Positions 1 to 12,865 are shown, numbered from the stretch's first letter. The stretch is DNA of 64,000 bases from Armillaria gallica (GCA_037576215.1 JBANDB010000003.1:1-64000), one strand, 5' to 3'. The notes: generated by a model not told the origin, from the sequence alone. Numbers and translations: made by a program.

Positions 1-136
1 TAACCCTAACCCTAACCCTAACCCTAACCCTAACCCTAACCCTAACCCTAACCCTAACCCTAACCCTAACCCTAACCCTAACCCTAACCCTAACCCTAAC
101 CCTAACCCTAACCCTAACCCTAACCCTAACCCTAAC
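1..136. repeat. Telomere repeat tract (TAACCC)n
   Basis: About 22.7 uninterrupted copies of TAACCC run from base 1 to base 136, with no variant units. Read on the minus strand this is TTAGGG ending at the chromosome tip, the standard telomere repeat of many filamentous fungi. It marks the window as a true left chromosome end. The repeat stops abruptly at 136 and unique sequence begins at once. Confidence 0.99.
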
Positions 137-2410
137 AAGAAATGGCACGCGACTAATGTATTCGTCGCAGCCGTCTCCTCCTCAATTTCAAGGAATAACA
201 CGTCATTTTCAGCCAGACATCGGGGGAGTTGCGGCTAAATACGCGTAAATTTGATAGAAATGAACGACACCACGTCCGTATCCCCTTGGCACGACATTCG
301 TGGGCTGGAAATTCGGCGGGCTTGCGGAATGGCTTTGCGGGGGACTGTCTGAGTTTGAGGAGGACGTCGATGACAAAAGGGATTCGTTTTCGCTTCTATG
401 AGAATGTGTCAGGAGCCCGCGAGAACCTTGAGCTGCCTTTTGACGTACAAATAGCGAGATAGTTCTTCGAATTTAGTCCAACAGAGATCATTACTGGAGG
501 AGCTTGGCTCCGCGGGACACGAGTCTTTAGCTATAACATACCCGAGCGTATCGAGACCATAAATGAATTCTTCCGGCCACATGGGAGATACAAAGACAAG
601 ACAAACAAGACGATTTTACGAACAAAGTTTTAGACATGAAGCATACACCGCATGCAGAAACAAGGAGACATTGTTCAAAGGGAAGATAAAGCGAGGAATT
701 GGGGACAGATTTCTTTGTCCTTTATCAGTGTACATGTAAAATCCCGGATAGCCCTGAGATTGCTGTGATGTCGAAGTCCGAGTAGAAAGTTCATATGCTC
801 TATCATGGAGCTCCTTCTTAGTCGTTGAAGAAGTAGCCTCAGCACCGAAAAATTCTACGCGGGGAGATGCAGGCTGAGCGAAGGCCAAGGAAAATTGCTC
901 TTCTGGAAGCCATTTTTGATGGAAAGCCAGTCAGTCCAAGACTAGGTGTTATTCGGCGTCAACATTGACATTTTCAGCGCGATGCTGGTAGCGCAGCTGG
1001 TGTGAAAATTTAGATGATGGTGGCCTGGAGCAGGATGGAATTTGAAATTGAACCAATCCTTCCGTCACGTCGCGTACTGAGTCCTCAGGAAGGGCGAACC
1101 GTTCCTCTTCCTGAGGATTCAGTTCGCTCTAAGCCAAGGCCACTGTTTTCAGGTTTACAATATTACCAGTTCACAAAATATGTTCCTCGTAGGACTTTAA
1201 AATGTTTCTAAATGAAACATGATCTAGGCGAACACTTGTGACTTGAGAATAATCGATTTCTTATTTCTTTCCCCATGTGGTGAGTCTCGTACACCACATA
1301 GCGGCATTTATGCATGGGGATGCCACCATACAGACCGAAGCGGTGAGCACAACGCTGCGAGTTTGAATCCTACGCGTCTTTGTTGACCGCTACTCAGGAA
1401 GTTCATTCATTCGATAGTGTGATGGCTCGCTCTGTTTAAATATAGGTCTCCCGACTTGTATAAAAAAGCGTGTTGTTAGACCCACCGACATTCTTCCTCT
1501 CCGTCACGTTCCAGCCGCACAGCGGCGGAGCGTACATTATAGATCGGTCGTGCAGTTTTCATCAGGGTCCTTCGAATATTTTTACGCTGAGTCCCCAGGG
1601 TTATAAGGCGCTTGCCCGTCTAATATTAAATGGTACGGCTCCTTCGTCAGCCTTGTCTCCTATTAAGCCGAAGAACACTGGTGGACTTGAGCTACGAAGG
1701 ACGAACCAAAGCGACAAACGTGGGTCGCTCATTCAGAGTTCTCCGCAAGCGCACCATGTTTAGGCTGGAATGACACCGTGACGTCTCACATGATAAATAG
1801 AGCTTCTCTCCCAATCACTAAATTAGCTGTTCCATGGTACGCGTTGTCACCTTGTTGACGCTAAGCTCAATTATAGCCACGATGTTCCTTAATTCCTTGG
1901 CTTTATCATCCCTGGACTTATGTTACTGCCTTCAAACCGGCAACATCATCGTATGCAGAGGAATACAAATAAACCAGATTCATGGCACTCAGACTGAATA
2001 CAAGCATATCATCTAGACGCGCCCAGCACCGTCCAATTCTCCCTCGGTTTTGTGGCCCCATGATACAATCTCGGTTAGCTTTCCGAGTTCTTGGCTTGCT
2101 CGGTATCTTGTTCATTCTCCAGCTGCCACTGCGTTCCCTCGCGATAACACAATTCAATTCTACAAATCACAAATTATCCCACCATTTGGCCAGTCACCAC
2201 ATGCTCGGACCCACACTCATCTCCCAACCGTGTATCTCCATATGGACTTTACCGTTATCGTCGCCCCGACTATCTCATCGCGCCCTGGTAAATGAACCCC
2301 AAATGTATGGGGGGGAATAATCAAATTTTAAGCTACGCATAGTGTACAGACCTGATCATACAAATAAAAAATATTCCATCCTTGCCCTAGATCCCAGCCA
2401 TGTCAATGCT
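137..2410. other. Telomere-adjacent stretch without a recognisable gene
   Basis: I see no coding region I can support. Open frames here are short, lack recognisable domains and do not join through plausible introns. The stretch holds two short inverted repeats: 1077-1122, listed separately, and an 8-bp perfect stem (ATGTGGTG/CACCACAT) with a 9-nt loop around 1274-1298. No TLH-type RecQ helicase, which often sits next to fungal telomeres, is visible. Confidence 0.6.
1077..1122. repeat. Inverted repeat able to form a hairpin
   Basis: The arm CTGAGTCCTCAGGAAG at 1077-1092 pairs with CTTCCTGAGGATTCAG at 1107-1122 with one mismatch, leaving a 14-nt loop. A looser CTCAGGA...TCCTGAG pair recurs inside the duplicated segments near 7575, 39265 and 39626, so the motif may belong to a repeat family dispersed in this subtelomere. 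Confidence 0.6.
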
Positions 2411-4947
2411 TTATGCAGATTCAGCAACCTTCTTCTTAATGATATCCACCACGCCGGGCTCTGCGACGGTACTCAGATCGCCCAGCTGATCACCCTCGCC
2501 TGCTACGATCTTGCGCATGATACGACGCATGATCTTGCCACTACGAGTCTTAGGTAGGTCGCTAGAAGTTGATATGAATCAGCGTGAGAGAACGATAGGG
2601 TCAGTGAATGGAATACACACCTGACAATATATATCTTCTTCGGCGCCGCGAAGGGTCCAATAACCTTCCGTACCTGAAGAACAAGCTCCTTGGTGAAGGC
2701 CGTCTCGTTCGTGGGGTCGTAGGCGAATTCGGGTTTCAGGGTGACGAAAGCGTATACAGCCTGACCGGTGAGCTCATCGGCAGTACCGATAACAGCGGTT
2801 TCAGCAACGCCCTTATGCATGATGAGAGCGCTCTCGATTTCGGCCGTGGAGAGACGATGACCAGACACGTTGATAACATCTATAAAAAGAATGAGCGAAG
2901 CGATAGAAAAAGGGACGGAAGGTAACATACCATCGATACGGCCCTTGATCCAAATATAACCATGCTCATCACGAGCAGCTCCATCACCAGTGTAGAACAA
3001 ACCAGGATATGGCTTCATGTATGTCTCGAGATAACGTTTGTGGTCGCCGTAGATGGTACGAGCGATTGACGGCCATGGAGTTGAGAGCGCGAGAACACCC
3101 TCGACGTCATTGCCTTCTAGCTCCTGAACATGCTGTCAGTACGAGATGCTAAATGAGCTTCATGGACGACGAACCTTTCCGCTGACGGGATCAAGAATAA
3201 CAGGGTCGATACCGAAGAATGGGACAGTGGCGCTACCAGGCTTGGTCTCGATGGCCCCAGGGAACGGTGTCACGACGATACTGCCGGTCTCAGTTTGCCA
3301 GAAAGTATCGACGATAGCGCACTACCCATTTGTGAGCCTAAGTAATAGATGATAAGATTGAGAACGTACCTGTCGCTTGCCGACTTCTTCGTTATACCAA
3401 TTCCACGCCTCTGGGTTAATCGGCTCCCCAACAGAACCCAAAACTCTCAAGGTGGACAGATCGTGACCTTCTACGTGGTGGGCACCTAATCGGCGGAGCA
3501 GACGGATAGCAGTAGGAGCAGAGTAGAATTGCGTCAATCCATGCTTTTCGACAGTTTGCTGGGGAAAAGGTTAGTATTGCGGCAGGGATGGGAAAATGAT
3601 AATACGAACCCAATATCTTGACGGCGTCGGGTAAACAGGCGTGCTTTCGAAGACGGTGGTCGAGACTCCATTTAGAAGGGGGCCATAAGTAATGTACCTG
3701 CCGAAGTCGAACGGATCAGCATTCAAAATGTAGATGTGAAATTGGAAATAAAATTGGGGAGAACGGAGTCGGAGCTATATTGTGGCTCGGAAGGAAAAAT
3801 GGGGATTGGGGAGGGTCTTGTAAATGGTACGATGATACTTACGTATGACCAGTGATCCAGCCAATGTCAGCCATGCAGGCAAACTTATCGTCGGGGTGAA
3901 CGTCGAAGACATATTTGACGGTCATCGCTGCGCATAGGAGGTATCCACCAGTAGTGTGAACGACACCCTTTGGCTTGCCAGTCGAACCGGAAGTCTAGAG
4001 GGAAATGTTAGACGATGAAGAATGAGATTCGACGGATACGCACGTATAGAATGAACAGGGGATCCTCGCTCGACATGACTTCAGGAGGGCAGTAGTTGGG
4101 GACCCTGTCAATCTCCTCGTGCCACCACTTGTCGCGACCTGGAGTGAAGGCGACGTCGTTACCGGTCCTCTTGAGAACCAAGACGTGCTCGACGTCGGGG
4201 CACTCCTTCAAAGCAGCGTCGACGATGGCCTTGGTAGCGATAGTCTTTCCACCACGCTTTCCCTCGTCACTGGTAATCAAGACACGCGAACGACAGTCCT
4301 GGACACGGTCGCGAAGAGACTCTGAAGAGAAACCGGCGAAAATGACAGAGTGAACGGCGCCGATACGGGCGCAAGCGAGGAAGGCGGCGATAGCTTGCCA
4401 GGTCATAGGGAGGTAGATAGATACAGTGTCGCCTTTCTTGACGCCGAAGGATTTGAGAACGTTGGCGACAGAACAGACTTCGCGGAGGAGCTCAGAGTAC
4501 GAGACATTACGTCCCTCACCTGGCTCGTCGGCTTCGTAAATGATAGCCGTCTGGGAATACTCCTAAGCAGATGATATGGAGGATGGGAGCAGAATCGTCG
4601 TACCTTATCAGGATGCTTGAATGCCCAGCGGTCGACACAGTTGTAGGAAGCGTTGAGCCCACCCTCAGGGAACCAAACGATGTCGCCGGTCTCGAAGCCT
4701 CCAGAACGTACGGTATGGAACGGCCGGTCCCAGTGTAACGTATCGCGAGCCATCTGTACGTTACATCAGTCGACTTTTCCCCAAGCAATAGCGCGACACA
4801 TACCTTAGCCCACCACTGGTCGCTCTCATGGCCTACGGTCTCCTTGTGAGCAGCTCTGTACGCTTCAATATGCGGCCCAATATGAGGTATCTTGAGGCCA
4901 TTTGCTAGACGCGGCGCGACAGGGTGGATAGGAATAGATTCAGACAT
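2411..4947 (-). CDS. acs: Acetyl-CoA synthetase (AMP-forming)
   Basis: Ligates acetate to CoA through an acetyl-adenylate, giving cytosolic acetyl-CoA. The start ATG at 4947 opens [15 protein letters not shown] can join ten exons through nine GT-AG introns without a break, for example introns after WWAK, after HPDK and inside IVS|DLPK, ending at TAA 2411-2413. Visible motifs are the N-terminal ACAS region, the P-loop [36 protein letters not shown], the hinge region near [11 protein letters not shown], and the catalytic-lysine motif [11 protein letters not shown] near the C-terminus. Length (about 660-670 residues) matches the family. It lies alone, only 2.4 kb from the telomere. Nothing looks damaged, so I infer a functional gene. 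The best alternative is a propionyl-CoA synthetase-like paralogue, but the sequence looks like canonical ACS. Confidence 0.95.
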
Positions 4948-5992
4948 GAGGGAAAAAGGGAAAAGGGAAGGATGGGCGTCCAAATCCCCAGTCAGCGTAT
5001 TTATACTCACAGCTGTCGCGGCACAATTTTGCATCACGCGGCATCCCCTTTTCGGATGCGGGGGCGAACAAATCAAATTCAAATCGAACCCCGCACGGCT
5101 TCCCCGCATCACACGCCCACTTATCATCTTGGCTTGTCCTTTTTGCATTTTCGTTGTCAAACACTTTATAACCCACGAGACGCATCAAGCTGATGCTAGC
5201 TGGTGATGGTGGAGGCGCCCCAAGGGACCGCCCTATCACGAGCGCTGTTTTCTCCCCACCGCCTAGGCTGGGCGGGACGCCGTTTGGACGCCGTCTGTCG
5301 GGCTTCCGGGTGGAACACAAGGAAAAGGGAGAAAGGGAGAAACGAGACAGGAGTCGGCGGGGTGGGTGTTGCGCTTTCGGCTGAGGTACAATATAGTCCC
5401 GGTCCGATATCCGGCATCCATATCAGGGGTCAAAGTAGTTTCATTCACAAAAAAAGATGGGAAAGTTAGTCCAATTACATTGCTATCAAATCAACGGCTA
5501 TTGGGATCACCTGATACTTACCAAGCGCCCTATCCAAATGGACGAATATCAGTGATCCTCACAAAATATCACACCACCAACAATCGCACCATAAGCAAGG
5601 GACCACGGACGCGGCACACCCATCTATGCGTCACCGTTATCGGCACTCGGATGGCCAGGTATAACCCAATTCCGGAACTTCTCTCCGTGCCTTTCCACGG
5701 CAATCACAATTGCATATGCCTACCATCAACGTCAGAAAAAACAACGTGTCTTGGTAATATGAGGACCCACACATGATCCCATGACCTCTTATTAATCCTC
5801 CTCCATACCGGATCACTCTTACCAACCACTCCGAGAAATCTTTTCTCTACAGGGCAACAACAACACGCGTCATGCAACAAAAAAACAGATACGACCAGGA
5901 AACTACTCACAGTCGCGTGATTTGGATAGCCCTTTTCCGTATACATCCTATTACCACCGTTAAGCGACTCTCAATTGCCAATACATCGTTGA
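4948..5992. promoter_or_regulatory. Upstream region of the acetyl-CoA synthetase gene
   Basis: This non-coding stretch lies 5' of the minus-strand ACS gene and before duplication copy A. A promoter must be here, but I cannot point to a convincing TATA box or a named factor site. No gene is supported. Open frames on both strands are low-complexity or lack domains. Confidence 0.4.
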
Positions 5993-8922
5993 TGAACCCG
6001 AATCCGCTCATCGGAGATATAAACAGCGGTGGCTGCAAATCTATGATCAGCGATTCACGCGTCTTTCCATCTTTCATGTCACTAAAATCATCCGGATTCA
6101 CGTACAACGGAACTAAGCAGTACAGCAAAGATTAGTAGTCAGAACACGCGCAATGACATATGCACAGGAACCACACGTATCGTAACCCCAACGGGAAGAA
6201 ACTTGGGGATCGACACCGCTTCGAATTCGACCAGGGTAAACCCGAGAGAATCGACAAAGCGATGCCGGTTCTTTGACAATGGCTATGCCGTCCCGGAACA
6301 TCCTTCATCCAGACTCGCCGAGCGGCTACTCTCCCCAACGAATGGAGATGGGAAGTACTATGGAGGTTGAACCTAGGTAAGTTTCGGCGCTGCCTGGAGT
6401 TCCTTAGCCTAAATCCAGGAGGATTCCCTGAACGAGAAAACAAATAGATAAAGCGGTGAATGTTTTTGTAGTGACAACCGAGAATCTCCCTCCAAAATTT
6501 GACAGTGTTATCTACCGGAAGTGGAGTGGGTAGGATTGGGTCTTCCATCTTCCGGCGATGGTGGTGAGCGGCATCCGATGAGAATCGCTTTAACAAAGTA
6601 AGAGCCAGTAGAGATACGGCGTGATGAAAAGTCCGGGATCATGATACGTAGTAGTTCCTTCATAGAGGAGGGTGAACGATGAAGAAGGGAAACACGGCTG
6701 GCGCCTTGTTTTATCCGCTCCGGGGTTCTGCGCATGATGATCGAAATGCGTCATAGATGCGTGTATGCTTGTGAGCTGAAACGCGCGCCGACTTAGCCTA
6801 GATTGAAAGTCAATCGCGCGGAAAACAGTCCAAGAAGCTACGGACAAAAGGTAAGTAGTAACATAAATTGTTAATCCTTACGCATACGATAACTGGGGAA
6901 CTTTGACTGTTGACAGAATGAGAAAAAAGAACACTCAGTAGCTTAGATCATACAGGTAGAATTACTCCGCCACACATGTTGCCCGCGTCTGAAGTAAGTG
7001 TAAGTGCTATATCATATTAACGTTGTTTTAAACAACCGAGTGGGATTACTTACGCACTGCGAAAGAAGCGCAGCAAGCGTTTACCTTCACGCTTCGCAAT
7101 GTCGCACAATACAGTAGAGACATGAGCGCCAAAAGCAGCGTATTCGTGGGAGTATAAAGCAAGGCAAGAAACAGTGACCCCTGTTCCCAGTTAGAAGAAG
7201 AATTTACCAAGAACGAAAGAAAAAACAGTCTGCCGGGCGCACCCAGTTCCATCCTCCGAAACCCCAAGAGTATCCACGGGAGTTCTTGCGGTCGTGAGTA
7301 GCTCTGTCCTTTCTCTGTTCTGATCTTCGAGGCGCGTTGTCATGGCCCATCAAGTAGTCATTCCAGCCTTATCAGAGAAGGAGTCAAGGGGTTCTCGGTC
7401 TTTGCCGAATCCTTCCCTTCTTAGCCATCACCTTCGAAATTTTCAGCACGAGCTCCGACCACCTGAAGTGGCGCGTTCAGAGCCTCCACGAAGCTAGAGA
7501 ACAAAAAATCGGGTTTGTACTACCTATCTGGCTTTCATCCCAAACTACATTGCTTCCGCAACCGTCTTATGCCTTTGCTCAGGACCGATGTACTCCCTTC
7601 CTGAGCCTACGACGTAGCTAATTTCTCGACGGCTAGGAAGTGATACAATAATCACAAATACTCAAAACTGGAAGAACTCGGTATCACAGCAATCTCACGG
7701 AATTTCGAGATTAGACAATACTTGTCTTTGAAACGACAAAAATCCTTCGCCACTCCACACCATGGTTTCTCCTTGCCAGGTATTTTGGTCGAGAACTACA
7801 GAAACGCTTGTCCTCTTCGCGTATTCAACGGGCTTGGTGCTTGATGCTTGGTCTTCGTGCTTCGTCACCTGAAAAGAGCACCTCGCACCTGGAAAAACTC
7901 GGTGACCATTGAATGACCAAAAAGTGACGCCAAAACCAACTCTCTAACGACTGGTATCCAAATCGTCTGGTTCTTAATCATGTCCTTTATATTGGGAGTT
8001 TGAATGAAAGCCCTTTCCAGGCAAAACATAAGAATATGTGCCCCAAATCCGAAGTATGTCTTGCCGGTTCCGCATCGTGTACTTCACTGGACAATGCTTC
8101 TTGACTCTGTTTTGGTCATGGGACTTGTTCCGCCTCTCAAAATTCGGCACGGAACTTTGTCTTGTCTTCGTCTCTGGACATTTTTTTGTCTGCTCTCGGT
8201 TCCCTCGGCTATGAGTCATGCCCTACGGAGCCAATGCCTCCCGGGAATGATCTCCCTTGGACCGCAGATCCAGAACTATCTCACTATTTGTAAGTCTGAG
8301 TACGGCTCAATCCTCTCACGTAGAACTGATATCCTGTCCCACAAACGAAAATACCTCCCCTTATTCCTCGACCTCCTCCTCAAATTCAGACAATTCCCTG
8401 CAAAGCCAATCGGCAAGTCCTTCAACTCTCCAGCCCACGGATGTCACTTTCGCACTACCCGACGCGTCAAGGTAGGGGCACGGTGTCATTTTTTGCCCAT
8501 TGGATTTATGCGTTTCCATCTTCAACGACCTCGATTTTTGCTCGACTGGCGCATTTTTAGATGACATAAACACGGAAACGCATGTGACAAACGTGTTGGT
8601 GGCGCGCGCTTGCTCATACACTCCCGCGCAAAGCCAATTGTCAAGTCCTCCCAACTTCGAGCCCGCCCATGTCGCTTCCACGATACCTGACGTGTCGAGG
8701 AGGTACGGCCCGGAGTCATCTCAATCCTCTTACACATGCTCTCCGACAAATCATAGTGACTCTCCTCTTTCCTCGACGCCATCATCAAGCTCAGAGACTT
8801 CCCTAAAAAGCCAATTCTCAACTCCTCCGATCTTCCAGCCCACCGATGTCGCTTTCACCCCCGTAAACGCGTCAAGGAGGTACGGGTGCGACGCCATGTC
8901 TTTGGCTGTGAAATTTACGCGA
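5993..8922 (+). repeat. Segmental duplication, copy A
   Basis: This segment matches 37643-40779 in the same orientation over about 3 kb, with substitutions and small indels. Landmarks shared in order include CCGCTCATCGGAGATAT, GATTAGTAGTCAGA, CACGGGAGTTCTTGCGGTCG, CTTATCAGAGAAGGAG, TCCTTCGCCACTCCA and GTTGGTGGCGCGCGCTTGCT. Copy A has one unit of a ~361-bp block that is tandem in copy B. Its right end carries the dead zinc-finger gene copy. It lies about 31.6 kb from copy B. Confidence 0.9.
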
Positions 8923-9009
8923 TATCAGCACCACCTGGACTATCTTTCCCCGACGAACCTAACGCCTATTATTAATTCAAGGCTTCGCTCCACTGCTACC
9001 TTCAATTGA
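8171..9009 (+). pseudogene. Truncated copy of the zinc-finger gene at 40201
   Basis: This is the copy-A counterpart of the 5' exons of the intact gene at 40201-42731. Three lesions are visible. The start ATG of copy B (CCACTATGTCTCTGG) is absent because the bases before TCTCTGGAC have been lost. The first intron's acceptor ACACAAG|CG has become CACAAACG, so the AG is gone. Everything 3' of about 8922, including the Cys/His-rich domain, is missing. What remains is Ser/Pro/Thr-rich exon sequence in which a short exon has multiplied: QPTDVTFALPDASR, EPAHVASTIPDVSR and QPTDVAFTPVNASR are three related units. It is probably non-functional. Confidence 0.8.
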
Positions 9010-10081
9010 TCGAGGAGACAGACTTAATGTACTGTCAACGTCGTTGTTTACATCTTAACACCATGGTAAGGAACTGGCTTTTTCTAATCCTTATGCTGAG
9101 CCTCTGCATTCACGGAGAACTCGATTTCGAACTCAGCATGTCACAGATATCATAGCTCTGTATGTTTAGATCTCCGTAAGACCCTCGTTTTCAAAAGGAA
9201 ACATATTTAAATGACGGTTTCATATCTCGCTATTCCAGTAGTGGGGTTGTCCAACATAGGTACACCATCGTGGAACTTGCAACTAATAACACGGTGAGCT
9301 TTTTCTGCCCAGTTGTCGAAATGCAGCAACTGCTAACTGGAGTATTCTTACCCGAGATGCTACTTGTTCCCACAGGCGGGTCCGCCTGCACGCCTTACGA
9401 TGGTAGACCCACTTTAAGCTTCCCAGTAAAGCCTCCTTCTATTCTTCCAACTACTGAGCCTGAGAACCACATAACCCAATGCAGCTCGATAAACACGCCC
9501 TATTCTTTACTACAGCCCTGGCTACGGTTGCCGCGAACAATAAGGTTAGCCAGGGATTCTCATTTGAATACGAGATCTACGTACCTTGCCCACCGAATTC
9601 AAAGTTCATATAATATGAATTGAGTCCCCGGCTCCGGGCGTCGACTTCCACGCCAACTCATTTAAAAGGATCTTATCGTGTACAGTTATTACATCACAAC
9701 CTATGACCGCAGAGCGCCTGACTGCCTTTCTCTGTTATTATTGGAGATACGTCACCATATGTTCATTGGACATTCTGTGTTTTGATTTCTCTCACATTTT
9801 TTTGGTGCAGCCCTTCTGCAGCTCACATCTCTTCATTCCTGCACCTCCTTCGGGCACACTCAATCACGTATAGGTTCCACTGACTTGGCGTAGCCGAAGA
9901 GATATCCGTGCTCACAACGATTTTTCACAAGACATCGGCGCTCCCCTGTGCGTCCTTTGATCAGAAATCGCGGGTGCGGAGTAGAGGCCGTGTCTCTATT
10001 CTCGAGTCGTCTCGCCAAGTATGTTCAACTCTTCGTCAGTCGTTCGGAGAAATCACGTCACTAAATAGAATTATAATTAGT
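9010..10081. other. No recognisable gene
   Basis: This lies between the duplicated segment and the DUF2235 gene. The plus-strand open frame at 9270-9623 has no domain I recognise. The right part is the 3' flank of the minus-strand DUF2235 gene. Confidence 0.5.
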
Positions 10082-12329
10082 TCAATACTGGTGCTCCTCT
10101 ACCAGTGGTACATGGTCATCTACCCAAGTTGGTATAACGGTCAGACATGCCTTTGGCTTGTACTTCTTCTGAGGATTATGCTCATGGAAAGCATCCATTC
10201 GCATCCGGACGCTACGATGGACTTTCACTCCACTTGAATGCTTTGGAATGATCCGAGGACGAGCAAAGTTCGGACTAGAAAACATTCAGTCAGTCACGGC
10301 TACACCAAAGAGAAACAATAGCTTCACGTACCCGAACCGCGACACCCACTTGTCTCCCTTCTGGTGCCAGAACTCCATTGGGATCACCTCGAGGATCCAC
10401 CATGACCTCGAACGCTTAAGTTCGTCGTATATAGGGGACAGAGCGTCCCGTAGTTCCTCCTCCTCTTCTGTCCCGATAGGCCGATACTCTTCAAGCAACG
10501 CGCTTGCATGAGCTTCGTCCTCGGGACCGGTTGGCAGAGTCCGACGGCGAATGGCGGATACGAGCCTTTGCTTTAGGGGCGGCCTTGGGGGTCCTGATCG
10601 TATCATCATGGCAGAATCGACCGAAAGCGCCGGTGGCCGTGGTGTGACGAAGGGATGGAGCATTGTAGGGTCGAGGCCCAACAGTCTCAGACGCTGAGAA
10701 TCGAACATGATCCCCGTTTTTGTCTTGAAGCATTCTCTAACCATCCATCGTAACGATATCCGTGCCAAGGAATAGCGCGTCGAATTCTGCACGGAGCCGC
10801 CTCCGACGTCTGTTACAGTTTCGTGTTCAATAGACTATCTTTGTCGATCATGGAAACACGTACCACAATGGCATCCCTTCGCATCAAAGGAACCAATCAG
10901 CAACGGTCCAAGGTACAATATATGAATGGCTTACTGCGAACCAGACTTCCTCGATATCGGTTGCTTTCCCCGAAGACGACGAATGAAGCCTTTCCATCTC
11001 GTTCATGAACTTCTCTTCTTGCGGGTTCCATTCAATCTCGGACTCCTTCTGTTCCTCATACGAGCCCTTATGCGTCTTTAGTGTATTCGAATGACTCGGA
11101 TCCGGCTGGTGGGAACTGTGCGTAGTCCATCTTGACGTGCCGAAGAGCAGTTCCCTAACACTGGGTCTGTTCCAAAGATTCGCTTTGAACTTTGCTCGAC
11201 GCTCATCTAGCGAGATGGCATGACGAAAGGTTCGAAGAATAGTGTTTGAAGTAGTAAAAGGTAATCTTTTTGGCATCAGCCCCACTGAATCCACCGTGTC
11301 CCTGATAGTTTGGTAAGCATCTCACAGAGGAATGAAGTGGCCGGTACGTACCATACACCAAGGAATTCAATCTGAACGTCATTAGAAAACGCCTTTTTGA
11401 AAGCCGTTGATTGAGCCCATCCAACCTTATCTGTCCGAGTATACATTTTGTGCGCGAAGGGAACCTGCTCCCAGTTATCTGCTGGGAGTAAGCCGACTTT
11501 GTGGATCATGCCGGCGAGACTAACGGGTTAACGTTAGATCAGACAAATAGTCGAACACGAAATAATGATAGCGGACCTCCTAGCAGTGTACGCGCCGCGA
11601 GAGAAGCCAAATATGCAGATACGATCACCCGCGCGGTCTAGACAATTTCATCAAGGGCTATTCCTACACAAGGAAATATGACGCACAATTTTGCATCAAG
11701 AACTTGTACCCCGCTGAAAGTGGTATGTTAGCGCAGTCGTGAAATGTAGGAGAGATGAAAAGGGTACCCATGACATGAGCATCAAGATCCCAAGCAATCA
11801 TAACGTCAACAGTCTGTCCACGACAGTAGTACTAAGTCGAATTCAAAAGCGGTAGACCGTACCTTGTATATTTTCGACATGAACGGGGTAGCGATTTGTT
11901 GCGATGTGTAGGTTCCAATTCCAGACTAGAAAACGCGTCAATAAAGCCAGTCATTTGTCATTCATCAAGCCATACCTGATAATACACCATCTGCTTCGAC
12001 CGGTCATACTTCTTCAACAACGAAAAGAGCTGTACGATATTGGAGTTGTCAGAGTCGAATTTGTCCCCTGTCCCGTCGAAGCAGAGCACTAAAGTACGAT
12101 GCTTATGATCTGGAGGAACGAATTCCGATGTCATGATAGGATCCAGAGTCTCCTCCCTGACTGGATGCTTCCGCGATGCCGATGCATCCGCTGGGACCGT
12201 CGTTTGCGGTATGTCAGCACCCAATTGCGGAATAAGGAATGTCCTTTCAAAATCGCCTACGATGGTTTCTGCTGTAGACAAGGATGTGATTCCCCGTTCG
12301 TGTGGTGAAGGCGGAACAATCGTCGTCAT
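10082..12329 (-). CDS. DUF2235 (putative alpha/beta hydrolase) protein
   Basis: The family is an uncharacterised alpha/beta-hydrolase-like group (DUF2235), common in multiple copies in basidiomycetes and related to bacterial Tle1 phospholipases. The substrate is unknown here. Start ATG is at 12329 (MTTIVPPSPHERG) and the stop is at 10082. Exons join cleanly in phase. Motifs in order: RTLVLCFDGTGDKFDSD, then GIGTYTS, then the nucleophile elbow CIFGFSRGAYTARSLAGM (the YTAR|S codon is split by an intron with donor GTCCGC), then EFLGVWDTV, FRHAISLDERRAKF, EEVWFAGCHCDVGGG (a putative catalytic Asp/His region) and SLARISLRWM. A C-terminal extension follows, as usual in fungal members. I find no stop or frameshift over roughly 550 residues, so I call it intact. 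No signal peptide is visible, suggesting an intracellular protein. Confidence 0.9.
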
Positions 12330-12863
12330 GTTTGAAGAGAGCGTGCAGGGTTGAAGAGCGCGTGCAGGGTTGTGGCAGGGGTGCATCAAAATAAGTCTTT
12401 TATGAAAATATTTCCAACGGCTCGGGAGTAGATATTTCCGGCGTCCAAGGATTAAAAAGCGGCGCCGAGGACCGGGTAAGAATACCTTTCCTTGTATTTT
12501 CCACAAAGCTGGCACTTTGGAAATTCGAACATCAGGCCCCACTGCCACAGGAAAAACAAGGAGAAAAAAAATGGAAGGAGACCACGAGAATTAGTTCCTG
12601 AGCCGAAGTTCGGTTAATCATGTTAGTGATTCGAGGATAGCTTTCAACGTAACTCGCCCAGAAGAATAGAAGCATTATTTTGAAGTTCTCTTTGCAGGGT
12701 TGCTCCGAAGCTAAGGAGCGACGTTGAGGAACGTAATATGAAGCACGGATGGCTCATTCCACCGATACGAACTGGAAGACCCCGCCATGTTTGAAATAGC
12801 TGTTCAAAGAAAATCAGTATCAGCGAGCGCCATGAGATGCGAAGAGAATAATACAAAAAGTTT
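12330..12863. other. 5' flank of the DUF2235 gene; no gene seen
   Basis: This non-coding stretch lies between the DUF2235 start and the inverted-repeat element. Just upstream of the ATG, TTGAAGAGCGTGCAGGGT is nearly repeated in tandem (about 12340-12370). The minus-strand frame at 12644-12856 has no recognisable domain. Confidence 0.5.
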
Positions 12864-12865
12864 TA

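Noticed and set aside
616..888. 90-codon minus-strand open frame near the telomere
   Set aside because: No recognisable domain, no flanking exons and ordinary length for chance frames in this composition.
1290..1385. Possible tRNA gene because of a GAGTTTGAATCC B-box-like string
   Set aside because: No matching A box, acceptor stem or anticodon arm can be folded around it. A similar string at about 32147 also fails.
4891..5206. Plus-strand open frame overlapping the ACS start
   Set aside because: It is antisense to the clearly coding first exon of ACS.
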